64,000 bases of DNA from Stenopsyche tienmushanensis (GCA_008973525.1 WACJ01000112.1:744001-808000), one strand, 5' to 3'. Positions 1-12,451 are shown, counted from the first letter of the stretch. The notes: a model not told the origin generated them from the letters alone. A program made the numbers and translations.

Positions 1-747
1 TGTTTTTGGACCATCAAATTCTGTCCTCAATTAGACTCTGATTCAATGCGAACCTTCAGGGTTTACAGCAGCAGTGATAAATTAGATTTTCGAACCAATA
101 TATCTTCAATCACCAATAGTGATCCATTATGAACGATACCCCTAGAATTGACTGACGGACTTTTCGATACATCTAATATATGCGCGCTTTGGTATCTTTG
201 TTACCCTATTTCCATGATAATTTAGCTCTTCTTACTTGACATTCAAATTTGTATATAATTATATTGTTTTCAATTATTTTTTACCGAAGAATTCATCAAA
301 AAATTTATAACCGAAACAAATATCTATGCAGCCACATAATAACTATAAAATATTCTTTATTAACGTGTGGGTGGGAATAATTTCAATAAAAAGGCGGGAA
401 TCTGGAGGATATTGTTCAATGACCAAATTTAATAGAAATAATTTGAAGAGGTCATGTTATGATTTTGACCATCGAAGAATATTAATATAAAGGCTTTAAG
501 AGTATTATTTAGAATATATTTCCCCGTTATTTACTCATATCTTTTATGAATTCAGCTATTCGATTTAAATACATACGATTGTATTTAATAAAGCTTGGAA
601 ATCCTTGGATTAGCATATAATGTATGAATGAGCGATTTGTCTGAAAAGGGGGCGAAGATGAAAAGATTGCATTGCAGTGGCGAGGGAAAGGCAATGAGTC
701 GGAGAAACCAGCTGCGGTCAAGATTGTGCAACGGTTCATCTGCGGTG
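1..747. other. AT-rich non-coding DNA
   Basis: I see no gene or recognisable element here. The open frames at 527-895 on both strands overlap one another, have no family motif and run into the low-complexity tract that follows, so they are not annotated as genes. Confidence 0.5.
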
Positions 748-751
748 GTCG

Positions 752-829
752 GACACACATACGCGGGCATACATGCACGTGCACGCCTCCGTGTGTTCGT
801 GCACGTGCACGCGCCTGTGTGCGTGCGTC
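752..829. repeat. Alternating purine-pyrimidine tract (CA/GT and CG steps)
   Basis: About 78 bases are almost entirely alternating purine and pyrimidine, with ACACAC, GCACGTGCACG and GTGTGCGTGCG runs. It contains the self-complementary core GTGCACGTGCAC. Such composition is known to favour left-handed Z-DNA under supercoiling. The tract stands out sharply from the AT-rich surroundings and also produces the open frames on both strands around it. It is a degenerate dinucleotide microsatellite rather than a gene. Confidence 0.75.
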
Positions 830-1510
830 ATTATTGCCGACTGATTTATTTGTAACGTGCGAAAAGCCCAACCTTGACTCGTTCACATCCAACATAACAA
901 ATGGACGCGCTCAACGACTGCGATCTAACCCGCAGAGAAGACATTTTTATTAATTACGCTTATCCACATATCAGTGAAAGGACGTTTAAAATTCGATACA
1001 TCATTGTGTGTGGAAATGGATTTGATGTTCGGGCTCCCAGCACCGAAATGCCAGAGATCTTCAATCGGCAGGTACACGGTCATCGGATGCACACATCTCA
1101 ATGTGAACGCATTCTGGACCCGATTTATATACGATCGGACGTCTCAGATTTGGACAGAGACTTATTGGACGATTCAATGTTGCTCAAATGATGGATCCAA
1201 CGTGATTGAGTTGATCAATTTTCGATTTCACTTAATACTTGAAATGCATGCCCTAATCCTAAATGCTAATAAATCTTAGCGCACACATTAATCTGCTCGG
1301 CAATTTTCCCTCGATTTCTTTTTAAAGATTAATCGAATTAATATATTTGAACCATAAGTATTTATTTCGAAATTATACACATAACCGTTGGAAAATGTTG
1401 ATAAAGCGATCGATTTCATATGATTCCTATTGGAAAGTTATTATTATTTGTATGTATTCCATGATTTGTGATTTAATTTAATTGATATATTTTTATAATA
1501 GTGAATTTAG

Positions 1511-1688
1511 GTCCCGTGAGAAACAACACCGATTCACGTTGGGCGACGAGAGTGTTAAATGTAAGCTTCATATGCGCTATTGCGGTCCTGACAGATAAGC
1601 GAATTTGTACATATCATAAGTGACGGACAAACAAATATAGCATCTAAGACTATGAAGATTTTAAATTAGCTCACTACTCAAGGGTTAA
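1511..1688 (-). repeat. TTAA-flanked miniature element, copy 1 (fragment)
   Basis: From 1555 to 1684 this is the reverse complement of the start of the family seen complete at 15141-15614, ending in the same AGTGAGCTAATTT and CCCTTTGAG terminus next to TTAA (1685-1688). At its inner edge, after TTAA at 1555-1558, bases about 1511-1554 match the end of the second element that is nested at the same site in copy 4 (34901-35162). Copies 1 and 4 therefore descend from a master that already carried the nested insertion. Confidence 0.7.
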
Positions 1689-1689
1689 C

Positions 1690-3335
1690 ATATTTACATT
1701 ATTGATGAATGGCAATGAAGTACAAATTATAAGATGAGAACTTATGCATCACCTTAATAATATTAAAGTTTAGGCGGTCGGTGCATCATCGCTAATGAGA
1801 TAAATCTTTCAAGCCATGATAATATCGGGTCTAATTATTAGCAATTAGGTTTTATGAGTTGGTCAAAATATGATTTTAGGAATCCTACGCGATTTTTGAT
1901 TTATTATTATGAACTATTAAAAATTGTTGATTGTGAAACGTTTGCAATTTGTTTGCAATCCATATTTTTTATAAAGTAAATTGGTGCATTATAATTTGAT
2001 GTGCGATATAATCACGATAAAATGATAGTCGTTACGAAACACGTATCGCCTACACTTCATACTATCGAAACGCATTTAATCAGGGACAAACGAAAAATGT
2101 CAAATTTAATATAGTGCTCATGTAACGTGTGGGAACATTTCTTAGAGAGACGACTCCTTTTTGAGAATCGCCAAGGATTCGCGATTGACCCATCCTCGTC
2201 CGGCGAGGATCGAACCATCGATTTTCTTCTTCAGCCCACCTGCTTTCTACATTTCGCAAATAGCACTAGCTTTTTAGTGCTAATGTGGACAAATGACAGA
2301 GCTGAGCGGGCGGACACATGCATGATAAATAAGCCGACCGAGATTTCCAAATACGTCGAACCGTCGGCATTTGCGCAATTCGAACGAATCGAATCTGGGC
2401 CCGAACTCCGGTTCGAATCCCCTGTTTCGGCCCAAGCCACACATGGTAGACCTTGGTGTAGCGAATGGAGCACTAGAAAGAGCCGGTCACAATGGCCCGG
2501 GGCGCCTTTGCTCGTAGGGCCATTAACGGCCAGATTTACTAAGTGATCAATTAAAGTGCTATAATAGCAACTGTCAAAAGATGACAATCGAATTCGGATT
2601 GTTTTGGCCCGGTCAGCTGTAAAAAGCGCCTCGTTCGAATTGAAATCGACGGTGTCAGAAGGTGATCTCGAAACAGTAGGGCATTGGCGCATATGGTGGT
2701 GTTACCATGAGAAAAAGCCAACAATAACAAATTGAGCAATCAATTCGTCCTGTCGATGAATTAAATGAGTAAATAAGGATCAGCAATGCAAAAAACAAAC
2801 AATTTAGGGGAATGAAATGCTGCGCACATAATGCAAAAGCTTTATATATTCAGTGAAGAGCTTACGGGTGGAATTATTTCTATTCATTTTTAATTTAATC
2901 TAGTATTATATTTTTTAATATAATTGATTGATTGGGTCACATTCATATTCATATCATCTTCATCAAGCATTCACCTCGTCATGCGCTCCATGTTAAATGT
3001 AACATGATCTTGAACATTCACTCAGTGGGTCACATGGATGAACGTATCAAAAGTGGCCATTTATATAGAGATTGTGGGTGGTTTTTAAGGTTCCATAGGA
3101 GATAATGAAATACTACTTCAAATGATTTTTCTTCTCAAATATATATTACAATTAGGATTGCCAACCATCCTAGATTGGCTGCGATTTTTCCAGAACTGAA
3201 GTTAATCTCTATGGATTTTCAGAGAAAGCTATCGACTATTTATAAAATTATTCGGATATTATTATCAAGTAATTTAGAAAGTAGAAAGAAAAACAAGATG
3301 AAACTTAATAAGCATGATGGTAAAAAGATTCCTTT
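1690..3335. other. Non-coding stretch with one less AT-rich patch
   Basis: No recognised gene. The patch 2127-2692 is clearly less AT-rich and carries overlapping open frames on both strands (139 codons plus, 153 codons minus), neither with a family motif. It includes GGTTCGAATCC (2410-2420), identical to an RNA polymerase III B-box, but no matching A-box or cloverleaf. It may be an old tRNA-derived SINE or unrecognised repeat. The remainder is AT-rich and featureless. Confidence 0.35.
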
Positions 3336-3339
3336 TACT

Positions 3340-4339
3340 CTCTGAATCAGTCAACAAATCAATCAAGTATTTAAAATCGAAAGTTATTACTCATGAAGAA
3401 ATATATTTTTTTAAGAAAATTGTTCGATGTTCTTTTGCCAATCGAAATTGCAACAAAGCAATGCAAAAAGGAAAATTTAAGTAAAACTATTTTACTGTAT
3501 ATCTTTATTTTATTTCGTTTTTTTTTTTAAATATGCGAACAACAATAAAATATTAGCGGACCATAGAGAGTTAATATTATATTTAGGAATGGGGGACGTT
3601 CCTCCCTCCACAGAATATACAATATGAAATATTCATTAAAAAGGAGCCCGTTGCATTGGCATCCAAGATATTGATTAGACTTTTTCAAGTCATCAAAAAA
3701 TTTTGATTTAGAAGTAATAAAATCAGAAACATTACAGAAAAGGTTGAACAACACAATGGCTGATATAATTGAAATCACCGCACCCATTTTCTATAAGGAT
3801 AATAGAAAGCTTATTGAAAAACTATTCGTAAATTTCGATTACGCCAAAAAAAGGTGTGGTATTTTATATATTCTTTGCGATTCTCTACTGTCGATATAAC
3901 CAACCTCAACGACAACTGAGAGGGTTTTTACGAAAAAAAAAACGAAATTACGGCCATGCTCAAAAGTAAAAACGTTCAATGCACTCTAATTCTTGAAATG
4001 TAAATAAAATTCTGATATTTTTTATTTTTTTTTTATTTAAAAAATTCACCCCCTTATTTTAGAGAAATTGCGTTGCGCAACAGTGAATGTTACTTCTCGC
4101 TTTTCTTTTTTCAGTGACGGTATCAAGAAGATGATATAATAAATGTATCCCTAGTGAAAGGAACTATGTAGAAAAATAAGACACTGTATTTTTATTTTTA
4201 AATATCACTAGTAAAGTTGTACAGCAAAATTCCGGGTTATATTTGAATTACCCTTGTGTGTATATAAAACATTCGAATATTTTACCAATTTCTTATTCGC
4301 TATTCGAATAATTGATTTTACGAATCATTGTGATCCCTA
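3340..4339 (+). mobile_element. Non-autonomous hAT-like element, diverged copy A
   Basis: This stretch aligns in order with the delimited element at 8401-8952. It shares the GAAGAAATATATTT block near 3396, the TTGCGCAACAG block near 4074, the TTGTACAGCAAAATTC block near 4217, and the right end GTGATCCCTA. It is longer than the 8401 copy because of inserted AT-rich sequence. The left end is too diverged to place and no target duplication was found. No transposase is recognisable. Confidence 0.5.
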
Positions 4340-4389
4340 CACATGATTTCGTGCCCATCTGGATTACTGGACGTCCCAGTTCCTCACGA

Positions 4390-4735
4390 GACACGGGCAA
4401 TTTAGGGCCTCTTTCCACAGGTTTAGGACTTCTCCTTCCTCGGAGTACCTATGCGGAGATCCGATCATGGACGCAAATCATTCTGTGGACATGTCCGGGC
4501 ATGGCGTCCGATCGCGAGGCGCTATTTCGTTGTGTCAGCGGTCCAGAGTTTGGACCGGTTGGACACGAAAACCTTGTGACCACTCCCCCTAATTTTAGAG
4601 CGTTCAGGGCTTTCTGCCACAAATTTGGGAAAAAATGCATTTCCGGGACCTTCTACGACCTCGATAGGATCATAGAAGCCCCCCCGGCGACCAGTAAACT
4701 CAGCGGACTTGTGGACGTTTTGGAATAGTCTGAAA
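4390..4735 (+). repeat. Unidentified dispersed repeat, copy 1 of 3
   Basis: The segment around 4495-4600 (GATCGCGAGGCGCTATTT, then CAGCGGTCC, then GACC..TTGGACAC..AACCTTGTG) recurs at 50450-50510 and 63885-63970. It is much richer in GC than its flanks and holds a 139-codon open frame (4312-4728, ending in a stop) with no recognised motif. The family could be part of a LINE or an older DNA element. The open frame is not conserved in the other copies, so I do not call it a gene. Confidence 0.5.
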
Positions 4736-6540
4736 AAGTTTGCAACTCTAACTAAAACCCAAAAAATATATTCAAATAATGAAATTATAGGTAATTGTGT
4801 TAATAAAGATTTAAATGTATTGTATGTCAGTATTTAATTAACTAAGGTAAAATAATGATGTATTTTTTTCCATTTAACGTTTCGCACAACTAATGAAATT
4901 TTAGTTTATAAAACAAATTTACAACTGAATAATATAAATGTCTTTATTATTTATTTTGATATATCAACGCTTCGTGTGAATTATGCCACTTCTCTTCCGA
5001 TATTTGTATATTTGATCAATCGACATCAATTAAGGCTTTCATTGAAATTACTTTAAAATTATGTTTTGAAATCGCCGACAAACTAGAACTGGTTTTCATA
5101 AGAAAGCTAAATGTCCCAAAGTAGCTGGTATAATTAAGAGCTCAATACTCTTTATTTTATATTTCCATATATATATTTTTAAATCAACAATTTAAAGCAT
5201 TCAGGAAAAGATCTAGCAGTTTATGGAGCAAATAATGCGCAATAGATGACGTTATAAAAACAATTTGTGCGTAATTGTATGCATAAATTGACAATGTCAA
5301 GGATATCATTCGCATAATTTTATTTGATGATATGCAATAAAATGAGAACATTCCTATTTATTGTACAGCGAGTCGATTGTGCAATGCATTCAATGCATAT
5401 ATCCAGGCGCAATTTATGCGACAAATTACATTACATCCATCAACAGAAATGATTTTTCATCGATTAAAAAAATGATGTAATGAACGAGTTCAAAGCATCG
5501 GAGCTTAACTAATTATCGATCGCTAAATAATTTATGGTCGTTCGTGGATGTTGTCATTTTTATACAATTTATCATCGGAAACAGTTCATTATTTGCTCTG
5601 TGAATCCAATGATGGGACGTATAGGATGCTTTTAAAAAAAATATGCATTACAAGTACGCTATGTGTGCTCTACGATCGGAAGACATACCATCATCAATTT
5701 TGTTTTTTATTCTGATTGTATAGAGACAAATTTTAGTAATTAATTATGACCTATGCAAAAAATGCGGAATCATATTTAGGATTGATGATCTTCGATTTTG
5801 GAGTGTTGTATGGCTTATAAAAAAAATATCGGATAATCCCACGCGTGTTGAGGTGCTAACTGATACAAAGGAATCGTCTTAAAGAATGACGAAATCTCCA
5901 ATGAAGACAACAATGAGGACGAGGAAGAATTCATGCGTTAATTCAATATTAATGTTTCAAAATATTGACAGATCCATTAAACGATAAGAATAGAAATTTA
6001 AGCGAATCTACTACAATAGATAGACGGAAAATAGAAGCATTTTTTTTATTTGGGCGTTATATAAGATCATTGGTCTGTATGATTCATTCTAAATACAAAC
6101 ATATTATAATTTTGAAGCATTATTATTTTTAAAAAAATAAAAAAGGGCTTAAAAATATTTTGACATAAAAGAAGATGAAATACTTCAAAATGATTTCGAT
6201 AATCATTTCAATAAAAAAAAATCATTCATCCAACGTCAGTAGAAAAATTCCTTTATGTGTTACATTATATGGTTTCCATTAAATGTTTACCTCTTCATGT
6301 GCTTAATATTGAATGAAAGAATAACATCAGAATTTTATTTCTTTATAATATCCAGGGGGTTTTAAGGGAAAATATGTTTGATTTAAGTTTTGTAAGTGTA
6401 AGAAATTTCACGCAAACGCTACGATGTCAAATGTATATGGAAACAGCTAAATTTTTCCATAAGAAATTAGACTTGAATGAAAAATATTCCTGTCGATTAT
6501 TATAGCAAAAAAGTACTAACTGCTAACAGCCATCAATCTG
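4736..6540. other. AT-rich non-coding DNA
   Basis: No recognised gene or element. At 5895-5940 a short acidic reading (DEISNEDNNEDEEEFM) loosely resembles the acidic linker near the C terminus of pogo/Tigger transposases, but it is too short to annotate. Confidence 0.4.
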
Positions 6541-6544
6541 TCTA

Positions 6545-6765
6545 ATTATAAGAGGGGTTCAAATATAACCCGGAATTTTGTTATACAAATTTATGAGTAA
6601 TACAAATGGATTATCTTATTTTTCTATGTTATTTTCTTCTTCAGAAAAATGATCCCGTCTTGATCTTGTTTATTTTTTTAATCTTGATCCCGTCATTAAA
6701 AAAAGAAGGCGAGAAGTAGCATCCTATGTTGCGCAACGCGTAATTTGTAAAAAATTGTTATGTAA
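6545..6765 (-). mobile_element. hAT-like element, copy C (partial, inverted)
   Basis: The reverse complement matches the right half of the 8401-8952 family: ACGCGTTGCGCAACATAGG, the GCTACTTCTCGCCTTC block, then the AAAATTCCGGGTTATATTTGAA block. Both element ends are missing. Only dispersed-repeat similarity is claimed and no coding capacity is visible. Confidence 0.5.
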
Positions 6766-6794
6766 ATAATTATATTAAAATCGAAACTAAGTAA

Positions 6795-6880
6795 ACATTT
6801 GTTGATTCGGATTATCCGTGTTTTTCAGTTATCCGTGCCCTTCCTCCCCAGCATTAGCCCGGATAATAGACATATTGTAC
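6795..6880. mobile_element. Terminal sequence typical of pogo-type (Tigger-like) element
   Basis: The segment carries GGATTATCCGTG, CAGTTATCCGTGCCC and GCCCGGATAAT, the iterated GGATAATCCG-type words commonly found at the ends of pogo/Tigger/jerky-type DNA transposons. No transposase or second end was identified nearby, so this is a fragment at most. Confidence 0.35.
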
Positions 6881-6950
6881 TCTATGTGCAAAACCCAATT
6901 GTCTTCCTTTGTAAAATGATTCGTTACATTCTTAATGTGTTCTAACATTT

Positions 6951-7054
6951 CACTCAATAAGTTCGTAGGATTTTTTTTCACTTTAAATTTTTTTCTTTAT
7001 TTGGAGTAGTTTTTAAGAAACTTTGTAAAAAATATCCTACGAACTTATTGAGTG
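6951..7054. mobile_element. 104-bp hairpin miniature element, copy 1
   Basis: Inverted arms of about 23 bases (CACTCAATAAGTTCGTAGGA and its complement) enclose a T-rich core of about 55 bases. A second copy with the same arms lies at 28170-28276. No TA or TTAA duplication flanks it, so the class is unknown. It is too short to encode protein. Confidence 0.7.
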
Positions 7055-8307
7055 AAGTTTCAAGTATATATAATATTATTACATTTGTACAAATTCATAA
7101 TTTTTTTATATTAATTTTTAGTCACATTGATGTCATCAAATGTTTGGTTGATAATACAAATGTTATAAGATGCTTCGTTATAAGAGGAGCATCATTAGCG
7201 CAAAAGCGTTTGATACTTCAGATATTGAATGATGATCGAAAATATATTCCTTCATATTTTCTTATGCAGTAAAATGACATAATGCTTTATTGGTATAATT
7301 TACATATATATGAATGATGATTAAATTAAATGCTCATACATCGATTATTGATAAAAATCTATGTTTGAGCACGATGTTGAGCTTTATTTTTAGACTGCAT
7401 TCAATAGCCGAATATGTCATCTTACGAAGGTGTCTATATAATTTTTATTTTGTACATTTAACTATAATTTTGTCTTGTGAATTCATTCGAAAATACATGG
7501 AGATCAAATTGAATGGGTTGAAAATCATAGGGTATCAATCAGAAAAGGCTGTCACGCACAAGTGATAATTATAGCAAACAAGGTCGAGCCATCTAAGTGG
7601 GTTGAAAGCGATCATTGTCATGGCACAATAATAATGTTATTAACAATTAAAAATAAGTAAAAGCAAAACAAAGCCAACTGCAGTGCCAATGGTACGTAAT
7701 AGAGCCCCCGGGTCATAGTTTTAAGTGCATTAACCCACTGCACTTTGCCAATTTACGTGTTCGTGCGGCGATATCTTTTTTCTAGCCTCGGACGATACTA
7801 AAAGCTCGTTTACTTTTTTTTAATGAAAACGTCGACATGCGAAAACGATTTTGTAACGGTCATCTGGGGGTCATAAAATCATTTAGTTGGCGAATTTTTT
7901 TACAGTCTGGCCGTCATCGCTCAATCGCGAGATAAATGAAAATTAAACCGTTACCAGGAGAATGTTATGATGATTGACTTCAATAGGGCATTTAAGTAGA
8001 AATGTTATCCTGTTCGGAGGTCAATCGTTGAAGCTGTTGATTCATGAACGGTTCGTGACGCTGCGAATAGAGGTGTTACAAAATCCGAAATTAAATAATT
8101 AAAAAGTACATTGCGCATTTATCGTGGAATAAAAACTTTTGAATTGGATTCAGATTTGTAAACCGCTGAAGAAATGCATCACTCGCGGAAATGAAGGCTT
8201 TTCGCGTTATGCACACGCCAATTTAATACTAGACTGATTGACGTATCGATGATGAGACATCCAATCACAATAACATACATGGATATAAAATCGAAAGTAA
8301 TATTCAA
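7055..8307. other. AT-rich non-coding DNA
   Basis: Several open frames under 90 codons (for example 7048-7272 and 7314-7565) are AT-driven, hydrophobic and without motifs. I see no gene here. Confidence 0.4.
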
Positions 8308-8337
8308 CTTTCAGGAGGATTGAAATCCTCCTGAAAG
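8308..8337. repeat. Perfect short hairpin
   Basis: CTTTCAGGAGGATT (8308-8321) and its exact reverse complement (8324-8337) are separated by two bases. This 14-bp stem lies about 60 bp upstream of the hAT-like insertion at 8401 and outside its target duplication, so it belongs to the older host or repeat sequence. Confidence 0.7.
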
Positions 8338-8400
8338 AAGATTTTCATGAATGAATGAATTCTAAAATAACAATAGCAATATTTATATGAAGCTTATAGT

Positions 8401-8952
8401 TAAGACTCCCAATCGAATATTCGAATATATTTGCCCACTTTTCAATATTCATAAATTCAAATTTTTAATCGAAAATCCGACATTATTACTGACGAAGAAA
8501 TATATTTATTTAGGAAAATTTCTCGATGTTATTTTGCCGATCAAAATTGCAGCAAAGAAATGCAAAAAGAATAAAAATGTTAACAATGCTACCCTAAATG
8601 AAATGAAATGTGAATAAATTTTTGATCTTTTCTACTTTGCTTGTTTGTCTTCAAAATCTTCAAAATTTCATTTAATTTCATATTTTTGTTTATGAGAAAA
8701 CAAATAATTACAAGTTGCGCAACAGAGGATGCTACTTCTCGCCTTTTTTCTACAGTGACGTGATCAGGAAGTTTTCTATTCAATGGAATAAATATATTTC
8801 TATGTAGAAAATTAAGATATGAGATTTGTATTTTTAAATATCGCTAATAAATTTGTACAGCAAAATTCTGGGTTATATTTGAATCAACCTCGTATATATC
8901 TAAAATATTCGAAAATTCAAATAATTGATTTTACGAATATTTGGGATCCCTA
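8401..8952 (+). mobile_element. Non-autonomous hAT element, copy B (552 bp, complete)
   Basis: The element is flanked by a perfect 8-bp duplication, CTTATAGT at 8393-8400 and 8953-8960, the length made by hAT transposases. Its ends, TAAGACTCCCAATCGAATATTCG and the complement of the right end (TAGGGATCCCAAATATTCG), are imperfect terminal inverted repeats. The 76-codon open frame inside (8387-8617) has no recognised domain. It is presumably mobilised in trans. Copies A (3340-4339) and C (6545-6765) belong to the same family. Confidence 0.8.
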
Positions 8953-8960
8953 CTTATAGT

Positions 8961-11423
8961 GAATAAGTATGGACTTATTCATTATTTATTTGATTTAATT
9001 GATTGGTTTTTAGCAGGGATTCGAACCGCTATTTTTTTCATTTCGGTTTTCGTTCCCGTTCAGTTCCAAACATTTATATCGATTTTACAGGTATCGGTTC
9101 AATTCCGGTTTATTTTTCCTTTTAGTAGTCTCTTCTATGGAATAAATATCGACTACTTTGACATGATTTTTTTAAAAATGTGGGCACAAGTGGTACCTTT
9201 TTAATATTATGTTTAATCCAATTTAGATTTCAATCACCAACTACATTTTTCAAGGAAAAATATATTTCACAAAAAAAAAAGATTTTTATCAAATTTTTTC
9301 ATGGCTTTAGGCTGCATTTTTATACTAATTTTAATAAGATTTATGAATATTTATTTTTTGTGCAAATATTCTTAAATTTTAAATCCTTATGAAATACTGC
9401 TGATTCTAGAAGATTCTATTAATAGTGGACCAAAAAATGTTATTTTAACATTAAGAAATTAATATTCTATTATCGGTTTATGAAGTAATAATTTAATATT
9501 ATAATAAACACCTACTGCAAACATTTTTTTTAAATTTCCGATTTTTAATAGAAAATTCAAGGATTTGGAACCGCTTTATTCGTCTAAAAAATTCAGAGAT
9601 AATTAAAAAATCAAGTTTGAAGATGCAAAAAGTTGTCATGAAAAGTCAGCAAAGGTTTTTTTTGTCAATTGACAAAACCAGGCCAATATTGTATGAAACT
9701 CGTTAGCCTTTGACACTTAACAGGTTTATTTTTTTGCATTGTAGGACCAAATTGGCTTGTTTTATTGCCAAAAACCAAAAAAAATGTGTTATACATCATT
9801 AATAGGCCCGCTTTAGCGTGTCAACATCGACACGATTGAATGATGACTCATCGATATCTGTCTATGAGAATATGAAATATGATTGAGAATTATGTTCTTT
9901 GAAATTGGTTTTGAACCAAATTGCGAAAGTTGCATGTTCATTGTGCGAAATCGGAGGCCATCAAGCCTCAACATCAAAAGGGATGATGCATTCAATCGCT
10001 CAATATGCTTTTAAAACCATTTTCTTCTCGACAATGTCGATGAATAAAAGAAAATTATTTCATCTCATATGCAGACTCGTCAAGTCATATTCGGCCTCCC
10101 GGGGAAAAACTCAACGTTCATTTAGCCCTGAGGTGATGAACTTATGTTGTATGTCTGTATGTCTCATATAAGTGGAACGGATATTACAAAATATCGAGTA
10201 TACATACACAACTTTGTGATTTAGTGATTCCGTATGCATTGATCTTTTTTAATCATAACTACAGCTCCACTAACAGGTTTAATTATCTGGCTAATTAAAG
10301 AACTATATGGGTATTGACCGTAGAATACAACTTTTTCTTGTGGGGAAAACGCGTTGTGCAATTCTATGACATTTACTTGTCCGATGCATTTTTACAGCTT
10401 GAATTTTCCGAAAGAATGTGGATAAGTTCAATATCTGTTGTATATTTTATTCCATGCAATGTCTACAAATGACACTTGTTATCATTCCCAACCAGTTCTA
10501 TGAATCTGATCAATGCACACTTGGAACATATTAATCGATTCTCAAGTAAATTTAAAAAAATAAAATCTACGATTATTGCAAGGTATGATCCATATTTTGC
10601 AAGGTAAATTTATCATATATGGGCTTGGTAGAATTTACATTAATGAAATTGATTTTAAATCATAATAAAAATAACTGAGTATTACCCACGGATTCACGTA
10701 TTGATAAACATACTATATCATTAACACTGTTTTTCTGTGTAATGCATATATATTATTTGGAGATAGTTACTCGTTAGGTTCCAATTCAAATCCATATTGT
10801 GGAAAAAATCAATTTATATGAAGATCATATAAAGATTTTAATAATAAAATATATATTTATATTCAATACTTGCATCAAAAAAATATAAAAAAACATATTT
10901 TGAACTGAAAAATTTATCAAAGTTCAGAACCATAAAAAATTATAATATTTCAATTGCATATCATTTATATCATTATATATTATAGATTTAAATATTTCAT
11001 AAATATTTATATTGAGGTCACAGTGATTGTAATCTTAAATAATGATTATAAAGTCTATCGTATATACTCGTATATTTTTGAGACGACGTCATTGTTAGCT
11101 AAAAATAATTGTTGAGGAATTGCCAAAAAAAAGCTTTTATCGGGTCGTCCTTACGGGTCTCGTGTATCAGCACTCGATTGTCGCCCATTATTAATATTAA
11201 CACATTTCGACCGCGAGTTCTGATGTATTTACAAAATAATACCTACTTAAAATCGGTTAATTCTTAAACCAGCAGACGGATTGACGCAAAATTATTTTTT
11301 GTAGTGCACGTACCAGTGTGATAAAAGACAAAAATGTGATAAACCTTATGTTATAAAACTGAAATAGTTTATATATACCTCATATAAGTATCATATGGAA
11401 CGAAAAGTATAGAACCGAAATTA
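8961..11423. other. AT-rich non-coding DNA
   Basis: No gene recognised. At 9017-9027 the complement is GGTTCGAATCC, a perfect pol III B-box consensus, without a tRNA fold around it; it may be a SINE relic. Open frames at 8941-9392 and 9813-10171 lack any motif. Confidence 0.4.
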
Positions 11424-11672
11424 TTAACCCTTTGAAATCGAACTAATTTTAAATCATAATTTACTGAAATGCTAGATGCTATATTTGCATCATCCGTACA
11501 AATTCACTTATTTGTCAGGATCGTCGCAGCGTGTATGAAGCTTGTACATACATAAATAAACACTGTCGATAGCACACAATATTCCGTAATTAATTTAAGT
11601 AAATATAAACCATATACTTGGTATACACTTGAAATCATTGTTAGTTGATAAATTTGGGTTAACGATCTATAC

Positions 11673-12451
11673 CAGTGTTTCCTAACCTTTTTAGTCTCAT
11701 TACCCCTATAACCTATCAGAGAAACTGATTTTACCCCCCTTTAAAATTTTGTTGAAGAAAACAACATATATAATACATACAAATAGCATTTATTTATCAT
11801 GAAATTGCACAAAACTATAGGAAATTACAATTTTAACATACTTCCTTCGTTAATTTAATGATGGTCAATGTGAAAGTTGAAATTGTTTTGCATTTGCAAG
11901 TTTTTTTTAATTTTAGGTTTAGTCCAATTGCGAACACCCTTTTTTTTTTTTAGAAATCAAAAATCGAATTCTTTACCTACCAACTCCTTATGAACATTCT
12001 CGAAATGTTCTTTAAGTTTGCTCGGTTTCATGTTCTCTGTACCAAGAACTTTATTAGATATAACACACTGAGGCTTTTCCATATTCCTGCCAACAATATT
12101 CGTGAAACATCATTGCAGAAAAGCTTCTTTATACAAGCACTTTTTTCTAGAAGCAGAAGTCATTTCACTTCACAATATTGTCATAAATGCGAAAGTGCAA
12201 ATTAGTACTCAAGTAAATTGAAACTGTATCGTCTGCGTCTCTTGTCTCTTTATCCCTCTCCTTGCGAGAAGGATTACTAGAAAGGCATTAGAACACAGTG
12301 AAAGACTTCTTGGAAGAGAATGCAAGTCATATGACGCTCATCTGCCATTTTATTATTATATCTACATACTGAAAATTAATATTGCCATTACCCCCGCAGA
12401 AAAGCCGTTTTACCCCTCGGGGGGCAATTCCCCCCAGGTTAGGAACCACTG
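11673..12451 (-). mobile_element. hAT element (779 bp) nested in a TTAA element
   Basis: An exact 8-bp duplication ATCTATAC (11665-11672 and 12452-12459) interrupts the otherwise continuous TTAA-family sequence. Ends are CAGTGTTTCCTAACC and the complement of the right end, CAGTGGTTCCTAACC, the classic hAT terminal inverted repeat. The interior codes on the minus strand for a BED-finger remnant (see 11957-12163), which supports a ZBED/Charlie-type hAT. It lacks room for a full transposase (usually around 600 residues), so it is an internally deleted copy. Confidence 0.9.
11957..12163 (-). pseudogene. N-terminal BED-finger fragment of a hAT transposase
   Basis: Reading from ATG at 12163 gives MTSASRKK, an in-frame stop after 17 codons, then in the same frame EKPQCVISNKVLG followed by MKPSKLKEHFENVHKEL and a stop at 11957. 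The PQCV..C-KVL..MKP-KLK-H---H pattern is the BED zinc finger found at the start of ZBED/SCAND3-like hAT transposases, where it binds element DNA. The second zinc-binding Cys is Ser here and the DDE catalytic and dimerisation regions are absent. It is non-functional and lies wholly inside the nested hAT element. Confidence 0.7.

Noticed and set aside
527..953. Four overlapping open frames of 61-122 codons
   Set aside because: They arise from the alternating CA/GT tract and occur on both strands with Arg/His/Cys-rich low-complexity products.
2410..2420. B-box-like GGTTCGAATCC as a tRNA gene
   Set aside because: No A-box, acceptor stem or anticodon arm can be paired around it. The same holds for 9017-9027.
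2127..2692. Opposed frames of 139 and 153 codons
   Set aside because: Neither shows a known motif, both strands are open because the patch is GC-richer, and no splice-supported gene context is visible.
4312..4728. 139-codon plus frame as a gene
   Set aside because: It overlaps a dispersed repeat whose other copies do not keep the frame.
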